Positions 17,974 to 25,717 of a DNA stretch of 64,000 bases are shown here, piece after piece. Made by a program: the position numbers and the translations under genes. Numbering within the stretch: position 1 is the stretch's first letter; every line of letters begins with the position of its first letter. Origin of the DNA: an uncultured Coriobacteriales bacterium. GTDB taxonomy: Bacteria; Actinomycetota; Coriobacteriia; Coriobacteriales; UMGS124. Under the pieces are notes generated by a model, which worked only from the letters and a program-made list of their open reading frames with translations, ran no database searches and was not told the DNA's origin. Location of the stretch: contig CAKUAI010000009.1 of assembly GCA_934636245.1 (NCBI GenBank), positions 62,001-126,000 of the forward strand, given 5' to 3'.

Positions 17974-19196
17974 GGCTTCACCGCCTCTGCCGGCGCCGCC
18001 GTTGAAGAATCGTCACAGGCACCTGCCACCCTGCCTACGCTCTTGCCGTTTCTTTGATTGCGCAACGCTTCCAAAAACTGCGCCGTGCTTCCATAGACGG
18101 GGAGTCCCGCCGCTCGTGCGCAGGCGAGTATCTCGCGCCGGCAGGCTTCCAGGGGATCAGCGTCCATCGAGCCCAGGCAGTCCACAAGTGCCTCGCAACC
18201 CGCAAGCATCTCACGGGCCAGCGCCAACGCCTCGTCGTCGGGCACCGTGAAAGCCGGCGTGCTCACCACGTGGGTTGTGAGCCTGTGTGCAAGCACACAG
18301 TCCACGTCGTTTTCAGGCAGCACGCCTGCGCAGAAGCCCGTGCCCTCGCGGCGCAGGGCCCGCATCGAGGTTGCGGCCGTACCGGCGCCTCCGAGCACGA
18401 ACACCCGCGCCTCGCTTTCGAGCGGTGCGTCCTCCACGCATCCCAGCGTCGCACTCCAAGCCGCACGTCCTAAGTCGAACACATGGGCCACGGTGGGTGC
18501 GTCGAGCACGTCCTCGGGGGCGCCTTGCGCATATATGCCGCCCTCGCACACGCAGGCCACCCGGTCGGCGACCTTCTGGGCCAAGGCGAGCTCGTGCAGC
18601 GACAGCAGGCAGGTCCACCCGCGCGTGCGCGCAAGGTCGCGCACACAGGCAAGCAGCTCCAACTGATGGCGAATGTCGAGGTAGGAGGTGGGTTCGTCGA
18701 GCGCCATCACCGGCGCGTCCTGGGCGATGGCGCGGGCGAGCAGCACGCGCTGGCGCTGGCCGTCGCTTATCTGCATGAAGTCGCGCTCGCGCAGCTCCCA
18801 GGCGCCTATCGCCTGCATGGCGCTCTTCACGGCCTCGCGGTCGGCCTCGCGAAGCGTGCCCAGGGCGTTCGTGTAGGGGATGCGGCCCGTCTCCACCACG
18901 TCCAGGCAGCTCAGCATCTCGCAGGCCATGCGCCCCGTGAGCATCACCGAGAGGTTGCGCGCCAGCTCGTCTGCCTTGAAGGAGCTCGCGTCGCGCCCGT
19001 CGAGCAGCACGCTGCCGCCCAGGGGCGCAATCTGGCCTGCGATCGTCTTGAGCAGGGTCGACTTGCCCGATCCGTTGGGTCCCACAAGACAGAGCACCTC
19101 GCCGGGCACAAGGTCGAGCGTGACGTTGCCCACCACGCAGCGTCGCCCGTATCCCACATCGAGACCGCGTGTCTGCAATGCCATCTGCCTGGTCAT
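17970..19196 (-). CDS. FecE/BtuD-type ABC importer ATPase with extra C-terminal domain
   Basis: The ATPase of the importer encoded just upstream. Walker A GPNGSGKST (39-47), signature ISDGQRQRV (143-151; the usual LSGGQ reads ISDGQ, a variant known in FecE relatives) and Walker B VMALDEPT (163-170) are intact. From residue ~263 an added domain of about 125 residues begins with VFVLGGAGTAATSM, a glycine-rich start like a Rossmann nucleotide-binding loop, and continues with a predicted alternating strand/helix pattern; it is not part of the standard ATPase. Start is immediately after the permease stop. Substrate is probably a corrinoid, cobalt complex or another tetrapyrrole, inferred from the operon. 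Confidence 0.88.
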   Translation of the reverse strand: MTRQMALQTRGLDVGYGRRCVVGNVTLDLVPGEVLCLVGPNGSGKSTLLKTIAGQIAPLGGSVLLDGRDASSFKADELARNLSVMLTGRMACEMLSCLDVVETGRIPYTNALGTLREADREAVKSAMQAIGAWELRERDFMQISDGQRQRVLLARAIAQDAPVMALDEPTSYLDIRHQLELLACVRDLARTRGWTCLLSLHELALAQKVADRVACVCEGGIYAQGAPEDVLDAPTVAHVFDLGRAAWSATLGCVEDAPLESEARVFVLGGAGTAATSMRALRREGTGFCAGVLPENDVDCVLAHRLTTHVVSTPAFTVPDDEALALAREMLAGCEALVDCLGSMDADPLEACRREILACARAAGLPVYGSTAQFLEALRNQRNGKSVGRVAGACDDSSTAAPAEAVKP

Positions 19197-20234
19197 TTAA
19201 CGTCCCTCCCGGGTGCGGCGCATCATAAGCGCGATGACCACGGGTGCGCCGAACACGGCAGTGACCGTGCCCAGGTTGAGCTCGGTGGGGGAGAAGAGCG
19301 TGCGCGCCACCAGGTCGCACAGAAGGCAGAAGCTGGCTCCCATCACCAGGCACGCCGGTACCGCGCGCACGGGCTTCGAGGAGGCAAGCGCCGTGCGTGC
19401 CAGGTAGGGCACCGCGATGCCCACGAATCCCACGGGGCCCGCGTAGGCTGTGACGCAGGCGGCCAAAAGGCTTGCCACGGCGATGAGTGCCGCGCGGAAG
19501 AGTCGCACGTTGACGCCGACGCTCTTGGCGTAGCCTTCGCCGAGCTGGAAGGCGGCCATGGGCTTTGCCAGCGCCATCGAGGCCGCGAAGCCCGCCGCGC
19601 ACACGGCTGCCTCGACGCCCACCTGGCTCCAGGTGGCCCCCGAGAAGCTGCCCAGGGCCCAGTTGTGCAGGTTCACGATGTTCTGGTCGCTTGCAAAGGT
19701 CACGAGAAAGTCGGTTATCGCGTTGAAGACATAGCCTGCCATCACGCCGGCCACAATGAGCATGCTCATGGAACGAATCTTGGTCGACAAGCCAAGTACC
19801 AGGGCGGTTGCCACCAATGAGCCCACGAACGCGGCGCCCACCACCTGCCAGGACGCAAGCGCCCCGCCTGCGCCGATGACGCAGATCGTCACGGCGGCCA
19901 GCGCGCACTTGGCGCCTGCCGAGATGCCCAGGATGTAGGGGCTTGCGATGGGGTTGTTGAAGAAGGTCTGCAGCAAGAAGCCCGAGCATGCAAGCGCCCC
20001 GCCGAGAATGGCCGCGCTCACAGCGCGCGGCAGGCGTATCTGCCAGATGACGTTTGCCTCAAGGCCGCTTGCCCCCGGGCCTGCCGTGAGCGCTCCCAGC
20101 AGCTCGTCGGGGCTCATGCCCACCGACCCGATGCACAGGTTTGCACACAGAAGCGCCGCCAACACCAGGCTTGCCAGCACCATGGTCACGACGAATCGCC
20201 GCTTGCTGTCCCGCCAGCTGTCCGTGTGCCTCAT
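19197..20234 (-). CDS. FecCD/BtuC-type ABC importer permease
   Basis: Integral membrane permease of the iron-complex/cobalamin family, with multiple hydrophobic segments and family blocks WQIRLPRAVSAAILGGAL, NPIASPYILGISAGA and GPVGFVGIAVPYLAR. I choose the start at 20234 because GAAAGG lies seven bases upstream; another ATG at 20255 overlaps the substrate-binding protein's stop as ATGA but lacks a ribosome-binding site. 345 residues. It is flanked by its binding protein and ATPase with no gaps. Confidence 0.92.
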   Translation of the reverse strand: MRHTDSWRDSKRRFVVTMVLASLVLAALLCANLCIGSVGMSPDELLGALTAGPGASGLEANVIWQIRLPRAVSAAILGGALACSGFLLQTFFNNPIASPYILGISAGAKCALAAVTICVIGAGGALASWQVVGAAFVGSLVATALVLGLSTKIRSMSMLIVAGVMAGYVFNAITDFLVTFASDQNIVNLHNWALGSFSGATWSQVGVEAAVCAAGFAASMALAKPMAAFQLGEGYAKSVGVNVRLFRAALIAVASLLAACVTAYAGPVGFVGIAVPYLARTALASSKPVRAVPACLVMGASFCLLCDLVARTLFSPTELNLGTVTAVFGAPVVIALMMRRTREGR

Positions 20235-20251
20235 CGCGCGCCTTTCGTGTG

Positions 20252-21547
20252 TCATGTGAGTCTGAAGAGGAAGGTGAGCTCGTCGCGGTCGGTGTCGGCT
20301 ATCGCCTCGTGCAGGTCGGCCACCACTTCGCCCGTCGCGGTCATCTGCTGGTAGACGTTCTGCTCGCAGCACCAGGCCCGGCGGTTCTTGACGGCTTTGA
20401 AGTCGGCGAGCAGGGGGTTGAGCGCCACGAGCTCGTCGAGCCTGCCGATCCTGCCTGCCACCGTGGAGTTGTAGATAATGACGTCGGCGTCCTTTGCCTG
20501 GGCGTAGAACGCCTCCATCTCGAGCGTGGTGGAGGAGGAACGGTTCTCGTCTGTGCCTGCGAGCTGGGCAAACGCGTAGGTGCCGCCCGCCATGGCAATC
20601 ATCTTCGCCACGTAGTCGCCGGGTTTGCGCACCACGGCCGCACCGTTGGCGTTGATGTAGAAGAAGGCCACGGTGCACGCGAGCGGTTCGGCCGCCACAC
20701 GTCTCTCGACGTCTTCGACGAGCTGGGCCTGCTTGTCGAGAACCTCTTGGGCGAGCGACACCTTGTCGAGCATGGCGCCCCACAGCATGATCCACTCGAG
20801 CCTGCCGAGCGGGGCGCTCTCCAGGCTCGATTGTTCAACGATGACGGGGACGCCGAGCTGCATGAGCTTCTCGCGTACCTCGGGGGTGTGGTAGATCATC
20901 GTGTTCTCAACGGCGAGCCTGCAGCCGCCGTTGAGAAACGCCTCGTAGTCGGGTGCGCTGTACTTGCCGCCGTAGACGATGTCCCCCGAGGCGATGGCCT
21001 GTGCGAACGCTTCCACCGTGCAAGTTTCCTGCGTGACGCTCACGTGGCTCACGCAATCCACGGCGTCGAGGGCAGCAAAGAGGCACAGCGTCGAGGAGCT
21101 TGCGAGGTAAATGTTCGAAAGGGGCCGCTCAAGCACCGTGACGTCGTCGGCGATTCCCTGGGGCGCATCGCCTGCGGGCACAAAGAGGTAGCGCGTGCCG
21201 TCGGCGATGCAGGCAAGGGCGCGATCTCCCTCGTAGAGGTCCACGGTGAAGCCTGTGGCCCAGGCGAGGTCGAGGCTGCCCGTGCGCACGAGACCGCCTC
21301 CCACTTCGGGGTTGCTCCACGAGGGGCGCTCGGCGCTCGCAGGGTCGCCCTCGTCGGGCTCGCCCGTCTGGGCCGCCGACGCCGCCGCATCGCTTGCGCC
21401 CTCGCCGCCGCCGGTGCTGGAGCATCCTGCAAGGCCCAGGGCCGCAACGCACGCCGCCCCTGCGCCAGCAGCGGCGGTCAAGCCGATGAAACCCCTGCGT
21501 GTGAGGGGCATTGCATGCCATGCGTGCGTGCCGCGGCTCTGGGTCAC
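20252..21547 (-). CDS. ABC importer substrate-binding lipoprotein
   Basis: Starts with GTG at 21547, with AAGGG nine bases upstream. The N-terminus has a twin-arginine stretch (LTRRGFIGL, Arg17-Arg18) and a lipobox LGLAGC with lipidated Cys42, followed by a Gly/Ser/Glu linker. The mature part has the two-lobed BtuF/FhuD-like periplasmic-binding pattern (VPVIVEQSSLESAPLGRLEW, IYNSTVAGRIGRLDELVALN). It therefore sits on the outer face of the membrane and hands ligand to the FecCD permease. Ligand is inferred from the cbi context, not from a recognisable binding site. Confidence 0.88.
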   Translation of the reverse strand: MTQSRGTHAWHAMPLTRRGFIGLTAAAGAGAACVAALGLAGCSSTGGGEGASDAAASAAQTGEPDEGDPASAERPSWSNPEVGGGLVRTGSLDLAWATGFTVDLYEGDRALACIADGTRYLFVPAGDAPQGIADDVTVLERPLSNIYLASSSTLCLFAALDAVDCVSHVSVTQETCTVEAFAQAIASGDIVYGGKYSAPDYEAFLNGGCRLAVENTMIYHTPEVREKLMQLGVPVIVEQSSLESAPLGRLEWIMLWGAMLDKVSLAQEVLDKQAQLVEDVERRVAAEPLACTVAFFYINANGAAVVRKPGDYVAKMIAMAGGTYAFAQLAGTDENRSSSTTLEMEAFYAQAKDADVIIYNSTVAGRIGRLDELVALNPLLADFKAVKNRRAWCCEQNVYQQMTATGEVVADLHEAIADTDRDELTFLFRLT

Positions 21548-21551
21548 GTGT

Positions 21552-22454
21552 CTAGCCCTTCTGTGCGACGGGTGCGGAGAAGGTGAGCGTGTAGTCGATC
21601 ATGTGCGGCTCGCTCATCGCGCACGTCTCGGCCTGCACGGCCAGGGGCGTGTCGAGCGCCGCCACGGGAATCTCGAACGTCGAGTTGCCCGTCTTGTTCA
21701 CGGGAAGGTACCGCGTGCCGTTCACGACCATCTGGTCGTAGTTGGGGCTCGACCACACCACGGTGGCGGTCATGGCGCCCTTCTCCACCTTGAGGGTGCA
21801 GGGAGTCTCGACGCTCGCGCGCCCCGTGCCGCCCTCAAGCGCCACGCTGGCCGTGTAGGTCCCGTCGGCAAGCGCCGCCTCGGCGGGCTTCAGAGTGTCG
21901 GCGAGGAACACCAGGGTGCGGTCGTACCAGGACTCTTTCTTGATGCTCCACGCGGCGCAGTCGATCTCGGTGTTGAGCGCCTCCACCGGCACGGTGAAGG
22001 AGTGCGTGCCGCCCGCATTGTCCACGTAGGGGATGCAGTCCTTCTCGTCGGCTTGCGCGGCCTGCTCACCCGTGCCCATGAAGAGCTTGCCGTAGCCCTT
22101 GCCGCTCATGGTGAGCTCGCAGGTCATCTTGCCGTCGGCAACGGTGAGCTTGGCCTCGGTGATGCGGAACATGCTCGAGCTCGAGGCCACCTCGATCGTG
22201 TAGGTGCCCTCCTCAAGGTCGCCGGCCTGCACGGCGGTGAGCTTCTCGGTGTCGGGCAGGTCCTGCTGGGCCGCTGCCGCGCCCTGGGTCACCTTGTCGG
22301 AGGAGCCGTCGGCATCGGATGCCTGCTGGGTTGCAGCAGGCTGAATGCGCACAGCGGCATGGGCCTGGCTTGCGCCCCAGGCCAGGGGCGCGCAGAGGAG
22401 CGTGAGGCTGAGCGCCGCAAGCGCGACGGCGTTGCGATGTGTGCTGTGGGTCAT
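21552..22454 (-). CDS. Secreted protein with two related beta-rich repeats
   Basis: A signal peptide (hydrophobic stretch, cut near AHA at residue 33) and a Gln/Ser/Asp linker precede two repeats. Each repeat begins with GTYT, continues with a strand containing LTV or LKV plus DGKMT/KGAMT, then a Tyr-containing segment, then TF-PV-AL. The second contains WSSPNYDQMVVNGTRYLPV and STFEIPVAALDTPL, resembling a module often labelled iron transporter in Firmicutes and loosely similar to NEAT haem-binding domains. No membrane anchor or sortase signal follows, so it is released or held by partners. Located between cbiK and the importer, it may bind a metal-tetrapyrrole. Function is inferred. Confidence 0.65.
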   Translation of the reverse strand: MTHSTHRNAVALAALSLTLLCAPLAWGASQAHAAVRIQPAATQQASDADGSSDKVTQGAAAAQQDLPDTEKLTAVQAGDLEEGTYTIEVASSSSMFRITEAKLTVADGKMTCELTMSGKGYGKLFMGTGEQAAQADEKDCIPYVDNAGGTHSFTVPVEALNTEIDCAAWSIKKESWYDRTLVFLADTLKPAEAALADGTYTASVALEGGTGRASVETPCTLKVEKGAMTATVVWSSPNYDQMVVNGTRYLPVNKTGNSTFEIPVAALDTPLAVQAETCAMSEPHMIDYTLTFSAPVAQKG

Positions 22455-22487
22455 GTGCTGTCCTTGGATGATGCGTGTCTTGCAGAA

Positions 22488-22550
22488 ACGAGAAAGGGCC
22501 CCGCGCCAATCATGCCGGCCTGGGGAACGCCGGCGCGACGCGGGGCCTGT
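22488..22550 (-). terminator. Intrinsic terminator between cbiK and the secreted repeat protein
   Basis: Read on the reverse strand, GGCCCCGCG pairs with CGCGGGGCC (22539-22547 with 22497-22505) and is followed by CTTTCTCGTTTC. This would make the genes beyond cbiK depend on read-through. Confidence 0.6.
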
Positions 22551-22577
22551 TGCTTGAGATAGGGGAGCTGTGCGGGC

Positions 22578-23480
22578 TTAGAGCTGGGCGATTGCGTCGG
22601 CCACGTGGCGCACGTAGATGTCGTCGATGGCAACGAGCTGGCCCAGGCCCTCCACGACGCACTCGACCTCGAAGCCGGCGGCGATGAACTTGCTGGCAAA
22701 GGAGTCGGGGTCCTCGGTGTCGGCCATGTCGTTGTTGGCATGGTCGCCGGCGACGACCATGAGCGGGCGCAGCACGGCGCGCGTGAAGCCGGCGGCCTGG
22801 GCGGCCTCGACGACGTCGTCGAACGTGGGGGTCGCCTCGACGGTGCCCACGAAGTAGCTCGTGTGGCCGGCGTCGGTCAGAACCTGCTGCAGGTGCGCGT
22901 AGTCCTCGTTGGAGTCGGCCTCGGTGCCGTGGCCCATGAAGCAGATGGCGGTCTGGCCGTCGTCGTAGGCGGCCGTGGCGTCGCAGATGGCCTCAACGAC
23001 CGCGCTGTAGTCTTCATCGCTCGTGAGCAGCGGGTCGCCCAGCACGATGGCGTCGAACTTGTCGGCGTAGTTTTGCTGCAGGGAGTTGAGGACGTCGGTG
23101 TACTCGTAGCCGGCCATGAGGTGGGTAGGCTGCACGACGACCTTCTGCACGCCCTCCTCCACGAGCTTGTCCATGGCCTGCTCGAAGTTGTCGATGACGA
23201 TGCCGTCGCGCTCGGCGAGCTTGTCGATGATAATCTGCGCGGTGAAGGCGCGGCGCACGTCGTAGTCGGGGTAGGTCTCGCGGATGGCGTCTTCGATGGC
23301 GCCGATGGTGATGTGGCGAGAGTCGTTGTAGCTCGTGCCGAAGCTCACCACGAGGATGACGGGCTTGGGGGCCTGGGCCTCGTCGGCCTGGGCGATGCCT
23401 GCCTGGGCGGCGAGGCCGACGCCGGCGGCGGCGAGGCCTGTAGCGATGGCGGTGCGGCGGGAAAGTGCGGTCTCGAACAT
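22578..23480 (-). CDS. cbiK: Exported sirohydrochlorin cobaltochelatase
   Basis: Inserts cobalt into sirohydrochlorin (or factor II), the first committed step of the early-cobalt pathway. Family blocks: VVSFGTSYNDSRHITI at the start of the mature fold, PTHLMAGYEY, FMGHGTEADS with a metal-binding His, and MVVAGDHANNDM with a second. Unusually, residues 1-32 form a signal peptide with a twin-arginine start (SRRTAIATG) and an Ala-rich core, as in the periplasmic CbiK of Desulfovibrio. So this enzyme probably acts outside the membrane. The ATG at 23480 gives the family fold in the right place, but its ribosome-binding site is weak. First gene after the cobalamin riboswitch. Confidence 0.92.
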   Translation of the reverse strand: MFETALSRRTAIATGLAAAGVGLAAQAGIAQADEAQAPKPVILVVSFGTSYNDSRHITIGAIEDAIRETYPDYDVRRAFTAQIIIDKLAERDGIVIDNFEQAMDKLVEEGVQKVVVQPTHLMAGYEYTDVLNSLQQNYADKFDAIVLGDPLLTSDEDYSAVVEAICDATAAYDDGQTAICFMGHGTEADSNEDYAHLQQVLTDAGHTSYFVGTVEATPTFDDVVEAAQAAGFTRAVLRPLMVVAGDHANNDMADTEDPDSFASKFIAAGFEVECVVEGLGQLVAIDDIYVRHVADAIAQL

Positions 23481-23594
23481 GTGCGTGTCCAATTCTCTCG
23501 TGGAGTACGCGCACGCCAAGGCCCGCCGGACGAGTGGTTCGGCGTTGCCTTCTGGCAGGCACCTGCCTCGGGGTTCACAAGGCGGATGCGGTGC

Positions 23595-23722
23595 GCGGCC
23601 TCCCGTTTGCGGGATGGCCGCTCAGGCGGGCAGGGTAATCTGACTGCGGGCGCGCGCCCTCACAGTTATGTCCCTAGTCCGGGAATCTCACCCGGTTCCC
23701 CCTGCAATACCCAGGCACAATC
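23595..23722 (-). promoter_or_regulatory. Cobalamin (B12) riboswitch
   Basis: Read on the reverse strand, the aptamer has the conserved order GTGCC, GGGGGAACCGGGTGAGATTC, ACTGTGA, then the B12 box AGTCAGATTACCCTGCC (23629-23645). Immediately after it a strong hairpin (23595-23621; GCGGCC-CCCG with loop TTTG-type) and, nearer cbiK, an interrupted stem at 23519-23552 could form the expression platform. No T run follows, so translational control or Rho-dependent ending is more likely than intrinsic termination. It lies 24 bases after the cobC stop, and controls cbiK and probably the cbi genes beyond. Confidence 0.88.
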
Positions 23723-23745
23723 CCCAGGCGTCGCGCTTGATACGG

Positions 23746-24507
23746 TCAGGCGCCATGATACTCCATGCGTCGCGGCAGCTCCCGCACATCTGTGAGTCGC
23801 CAGCCATTCTCCGCGTGCCGTGCGCATGCCTCGAATCCCGCGCAATATGCTGCCTTCCATTCCCAGTAACCGCGCTTGGGTTCTGCCAGCTCAGACATCA
23901 CGGCCATGATGGTTCCCGCATGAACAAGAAAAGCGGCGTCTATGGCTCCTACATCGCGAGCATCCCTGTGCGCGTCCGGGATTGCGAGGCCCACATGCCG
24001 CCCGCTGCCCTGCAAACCCTGATTCCCGCCCCCTGCTTGCATGCCCGCAAGGTCGTCGAGCGCCTGTTCAAACGCCGTGCGCACGCGTGCGACGAACTCT
24101 GCCTGCGCTTCGCCGCCGGGGCATGCCGTGGTGCATCCCGAGTCCACCCAGGCCTGGTAGCGTGCGTCTTTGTCCATCTCGGCGTACGTCTTGCACTCAA
24201 AGGCTCCAAAGCGCATCTCGGCCAAGCCGGGCAGGTGCGCAGGAACCAGCTTTGGGAAGAGGATGGCTGCCGTCTCGTCGCAGCGCCGCATGCCGCTCGT
24301 AAAGAGACGGCGGGGCGCCAGGGCGGCGAGCGCGGGGGCAGCAGCTTCGGCAAGCGCGTGGCCCTGGTCGCTTAGGCTCTCGTCGGTGGCGCCCACATAG
24401 CGTCCCTCCAGGTTGCCCTGCGTGGGCGCGTGCCTGATGAGGGCGATGTGGACGGCGCCGGGTTCATGGGCACCGGGCATGCACTGCGTGCGGCCTGCGC
24501 CATTCAT
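23746..24507 (-). CDS. cobC: Histidine phosphatase, probable alpha-ribazole phosphatase
   Basis: Removes phosphate from alpha-ribazole-5'-phosphate or adenosylcobalamin-5'-phosphate at the end of cobalamin assembly. The phosphohistidine motif reads LIRHAPTQGNLEGRYVG (the usual RHG is RHA, common in this subgroup), and the second catalytic His is in AAFLVHAGTIMAV. The gene starts at 24507, overlapping the cobU-like A stop as ATGA. The first ~29 residues before VHIALIRHA are an unconserved extension. Assignment to cobC rests on motif plus operon position; other histidine phosphatases look similar. Confidence 0.82.
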   Translation of the reverse strand: MNGAGRTQCMPGAHEPGAVHIALIRHAPTQGNLEGRYVGATDESLSDQGHALAEAAAPALAALAPRRLFTSGMRRCDETAAILFPKLVPAHLPGLAEMRFGAFECKTYAEMDKDARYQAWVDSGCTTACPGGEAQAEFVARVRTAFEQALDDLAGMQAGGGNQGLQGSGRHVGLAIPDAHRDARDVGAIDAAFLVHAGTIMAVMSELAEPKRGYWEWKAAYCAGFEACARHAENGWRLTDVRELPRRMEYHGA

Positions 24508-24917
24508 GCAAGCTCTCCCTTGAGCACGACAGGGATGCCGCACACCATGCGCACGACGGCGTCGGCTTGGCTCGCCAGCTCGCAGGACATGCGGCCCACG
24601 GCCTCGCGCCAGGCACGCTCTTCCCGGTCAAGCGGCACGACGCCCCCGCCTACCTCAGAGCACGTGACGATTGCTTTGGCTGCGAGCCGCTCAATCAGTT
24701 CGGGCGTTGCCGGCAGAGCCTTGCCGACGGCATGGCCGGCGGCATGGCCGGCGGCATCGGCACCAACTGAGGCAACCTGGCCGGTGCCCTCGGTTTGCCC
24801 CCACAGCAGTTCCTCCACGTTGAAGGCAATATCGTCTTCGCTCCATCCATGCTGTGCCGCGAGTTTACGTGCAAAGGTCGCCTTACCCGAGCTTGTCCCG
24901 CCCACAATGAGAATCAT
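24504..24917 (-). CDS. cobU: Short CobU-like adenosylcobinamide kinase (A)
   Basis: A 137-residue CobU relative. It keeps the P-loop ILIVGGTSSGKATFA (residues ~2-16) and the C-terminal signature VTCSEVGGGVVPLD followed by MVCGIPVVLKG. It lacks the central guanylyltransferase region with the active-site His found in full CobU (~180 residues). Such short forms occur in Firmicutes and are labelled cobinamide kinase. A small GC-rich tandem repeat encodes an AAGHAAGHA stretch in the middle. Start at 24917 overlaps cobS stop by ATGA. A second CobU-like gene lies two genes upstream and retains the missing region. Confidence 0.8.
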   Translation of the reverse strand: MILIVGGTSSGKATFARKLAAQHGWSEDDIAFNVEELLWGQTEGTGQVASVGADAAGHAAGHAVGKALPATPELIERLAAKAIVTCSEVGGGVVPLDREERAWREAVGRMSCELASQADAVVRMVCGIPVVLKGELA

Positions 24918-25717
24918 GCAAGTCCTGCTTTCTGGACCATCACGAACAGGGCGAGGAGCGCAAGCTCGCACGTTTGAAGCAAGCAGCCTGCCTGGTCGCC
25001 GTTGAAACCGCCGAATTCCTTGTGTGCACGCCGGGCGGCGAGTGCCGCGCAGGCAGCGCATGCGACTGCGCCGACCAGGCCGAACACGGGGCACACCGCC
25101 ACCATGGCGCACGCCACAATGGCTCCCTCGGCGCCAAGCAGCATAAGCGGTCGTGTGTCCGCCCGTCCCGCATCGCGGAAGGACTGCTGCATGCCGTGCT
25201 TGCTGGCACTGGGCAGCACAAGCGTGGCGAGGCCGGCCGTGCAGCGCGAGGCGAGGGGAATGAGGCCGAGCTCCACGAGGTCGCACGCGCCCGAGATGCC
25301 TGCTTCGCCGGCGAGCGCCACCTGCGCCATGAGATAGCAGACAAGGGCGATGAGGGCAAAGGCGCCGGCGTGCGGGTCCTTCATGATCTCAACCTTGCGA
25401 GCGGGCTCGGCGTGGCTCGAAAGGGCGTCGGCCACATCAGCGAGGCCGTCGAGGTGGATGCCGCCCGTTATAGCGACGGCGACAAGCGCATACCCCACAC
25501 CTTGCAGAAGATTTGAGAGCCCCAGGGTGCCGGCAAGTGCAAGCCAGGCGACCTGCGCCGCCCCCACAGCGGCACCCACGAGCACGAAGGCGCACATGAG
25601 GTAGCGCATGTGCGCCTTTTCCCAGCATATCTGGGGCATGGGTATGCGAGAAAACGTGGAGAATGCCATGACTACGGCGCGGCCGGCGGCACGGAGGCTC
25701 TCTATCGGGTGTCGCAT
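24914..25717 (-). CDS. cobS: Adenosylcobinamide-GDP ribazoletransferase (cobalamin synthase)
   Basis: Joins adenosylcobinamide-GDP to alpha-ribazole (or its phosphate) at the membrane. Family blocks are FSTFSRIPMP, TGGIHLDGLADVADAL and IMKDPHAGAFALIALV, the last two carrying the metal-binding Asp residues. Several transmembrane segments, 267 residues. The start at 25717 (MRHPIESLRAAGRAV) overlaps the end of cobU-like B by 16 bases and has GAAAGG upstream. Confidence 0.95.
   Translation of the reverse strand: MRHPIESLRAAGRAVVMAFSTFSRIPMPQICWEKAHMRYLMCAFVLVGAAVGAAQVAWLALAGTLGLSNLLQGVGYALVAVAITGGIHLDGLADVADALSSHAEPARKVEIMKDPHAGAFALIALVCYLMAQVALAGEAGISGACDLVELGLIPLASRCTAGLATLVLPSASKHGMQQSFRDAGRADTRPLMLLGAEGAIVACAMVAVCPVFGLVGAVACAACAALAARRAHKEFGGFNGDQAGCLLQTCELALLALFVMVQKAGLA

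Noticed and set aside
18313..19989. A 558-codon Arg/His-rich frame overlapping the ABC ATPase and permease on the same strand
   Set aside because: It is an alternative frame of two genes with clear ABC motifs; composition is typical of a frame shadow.
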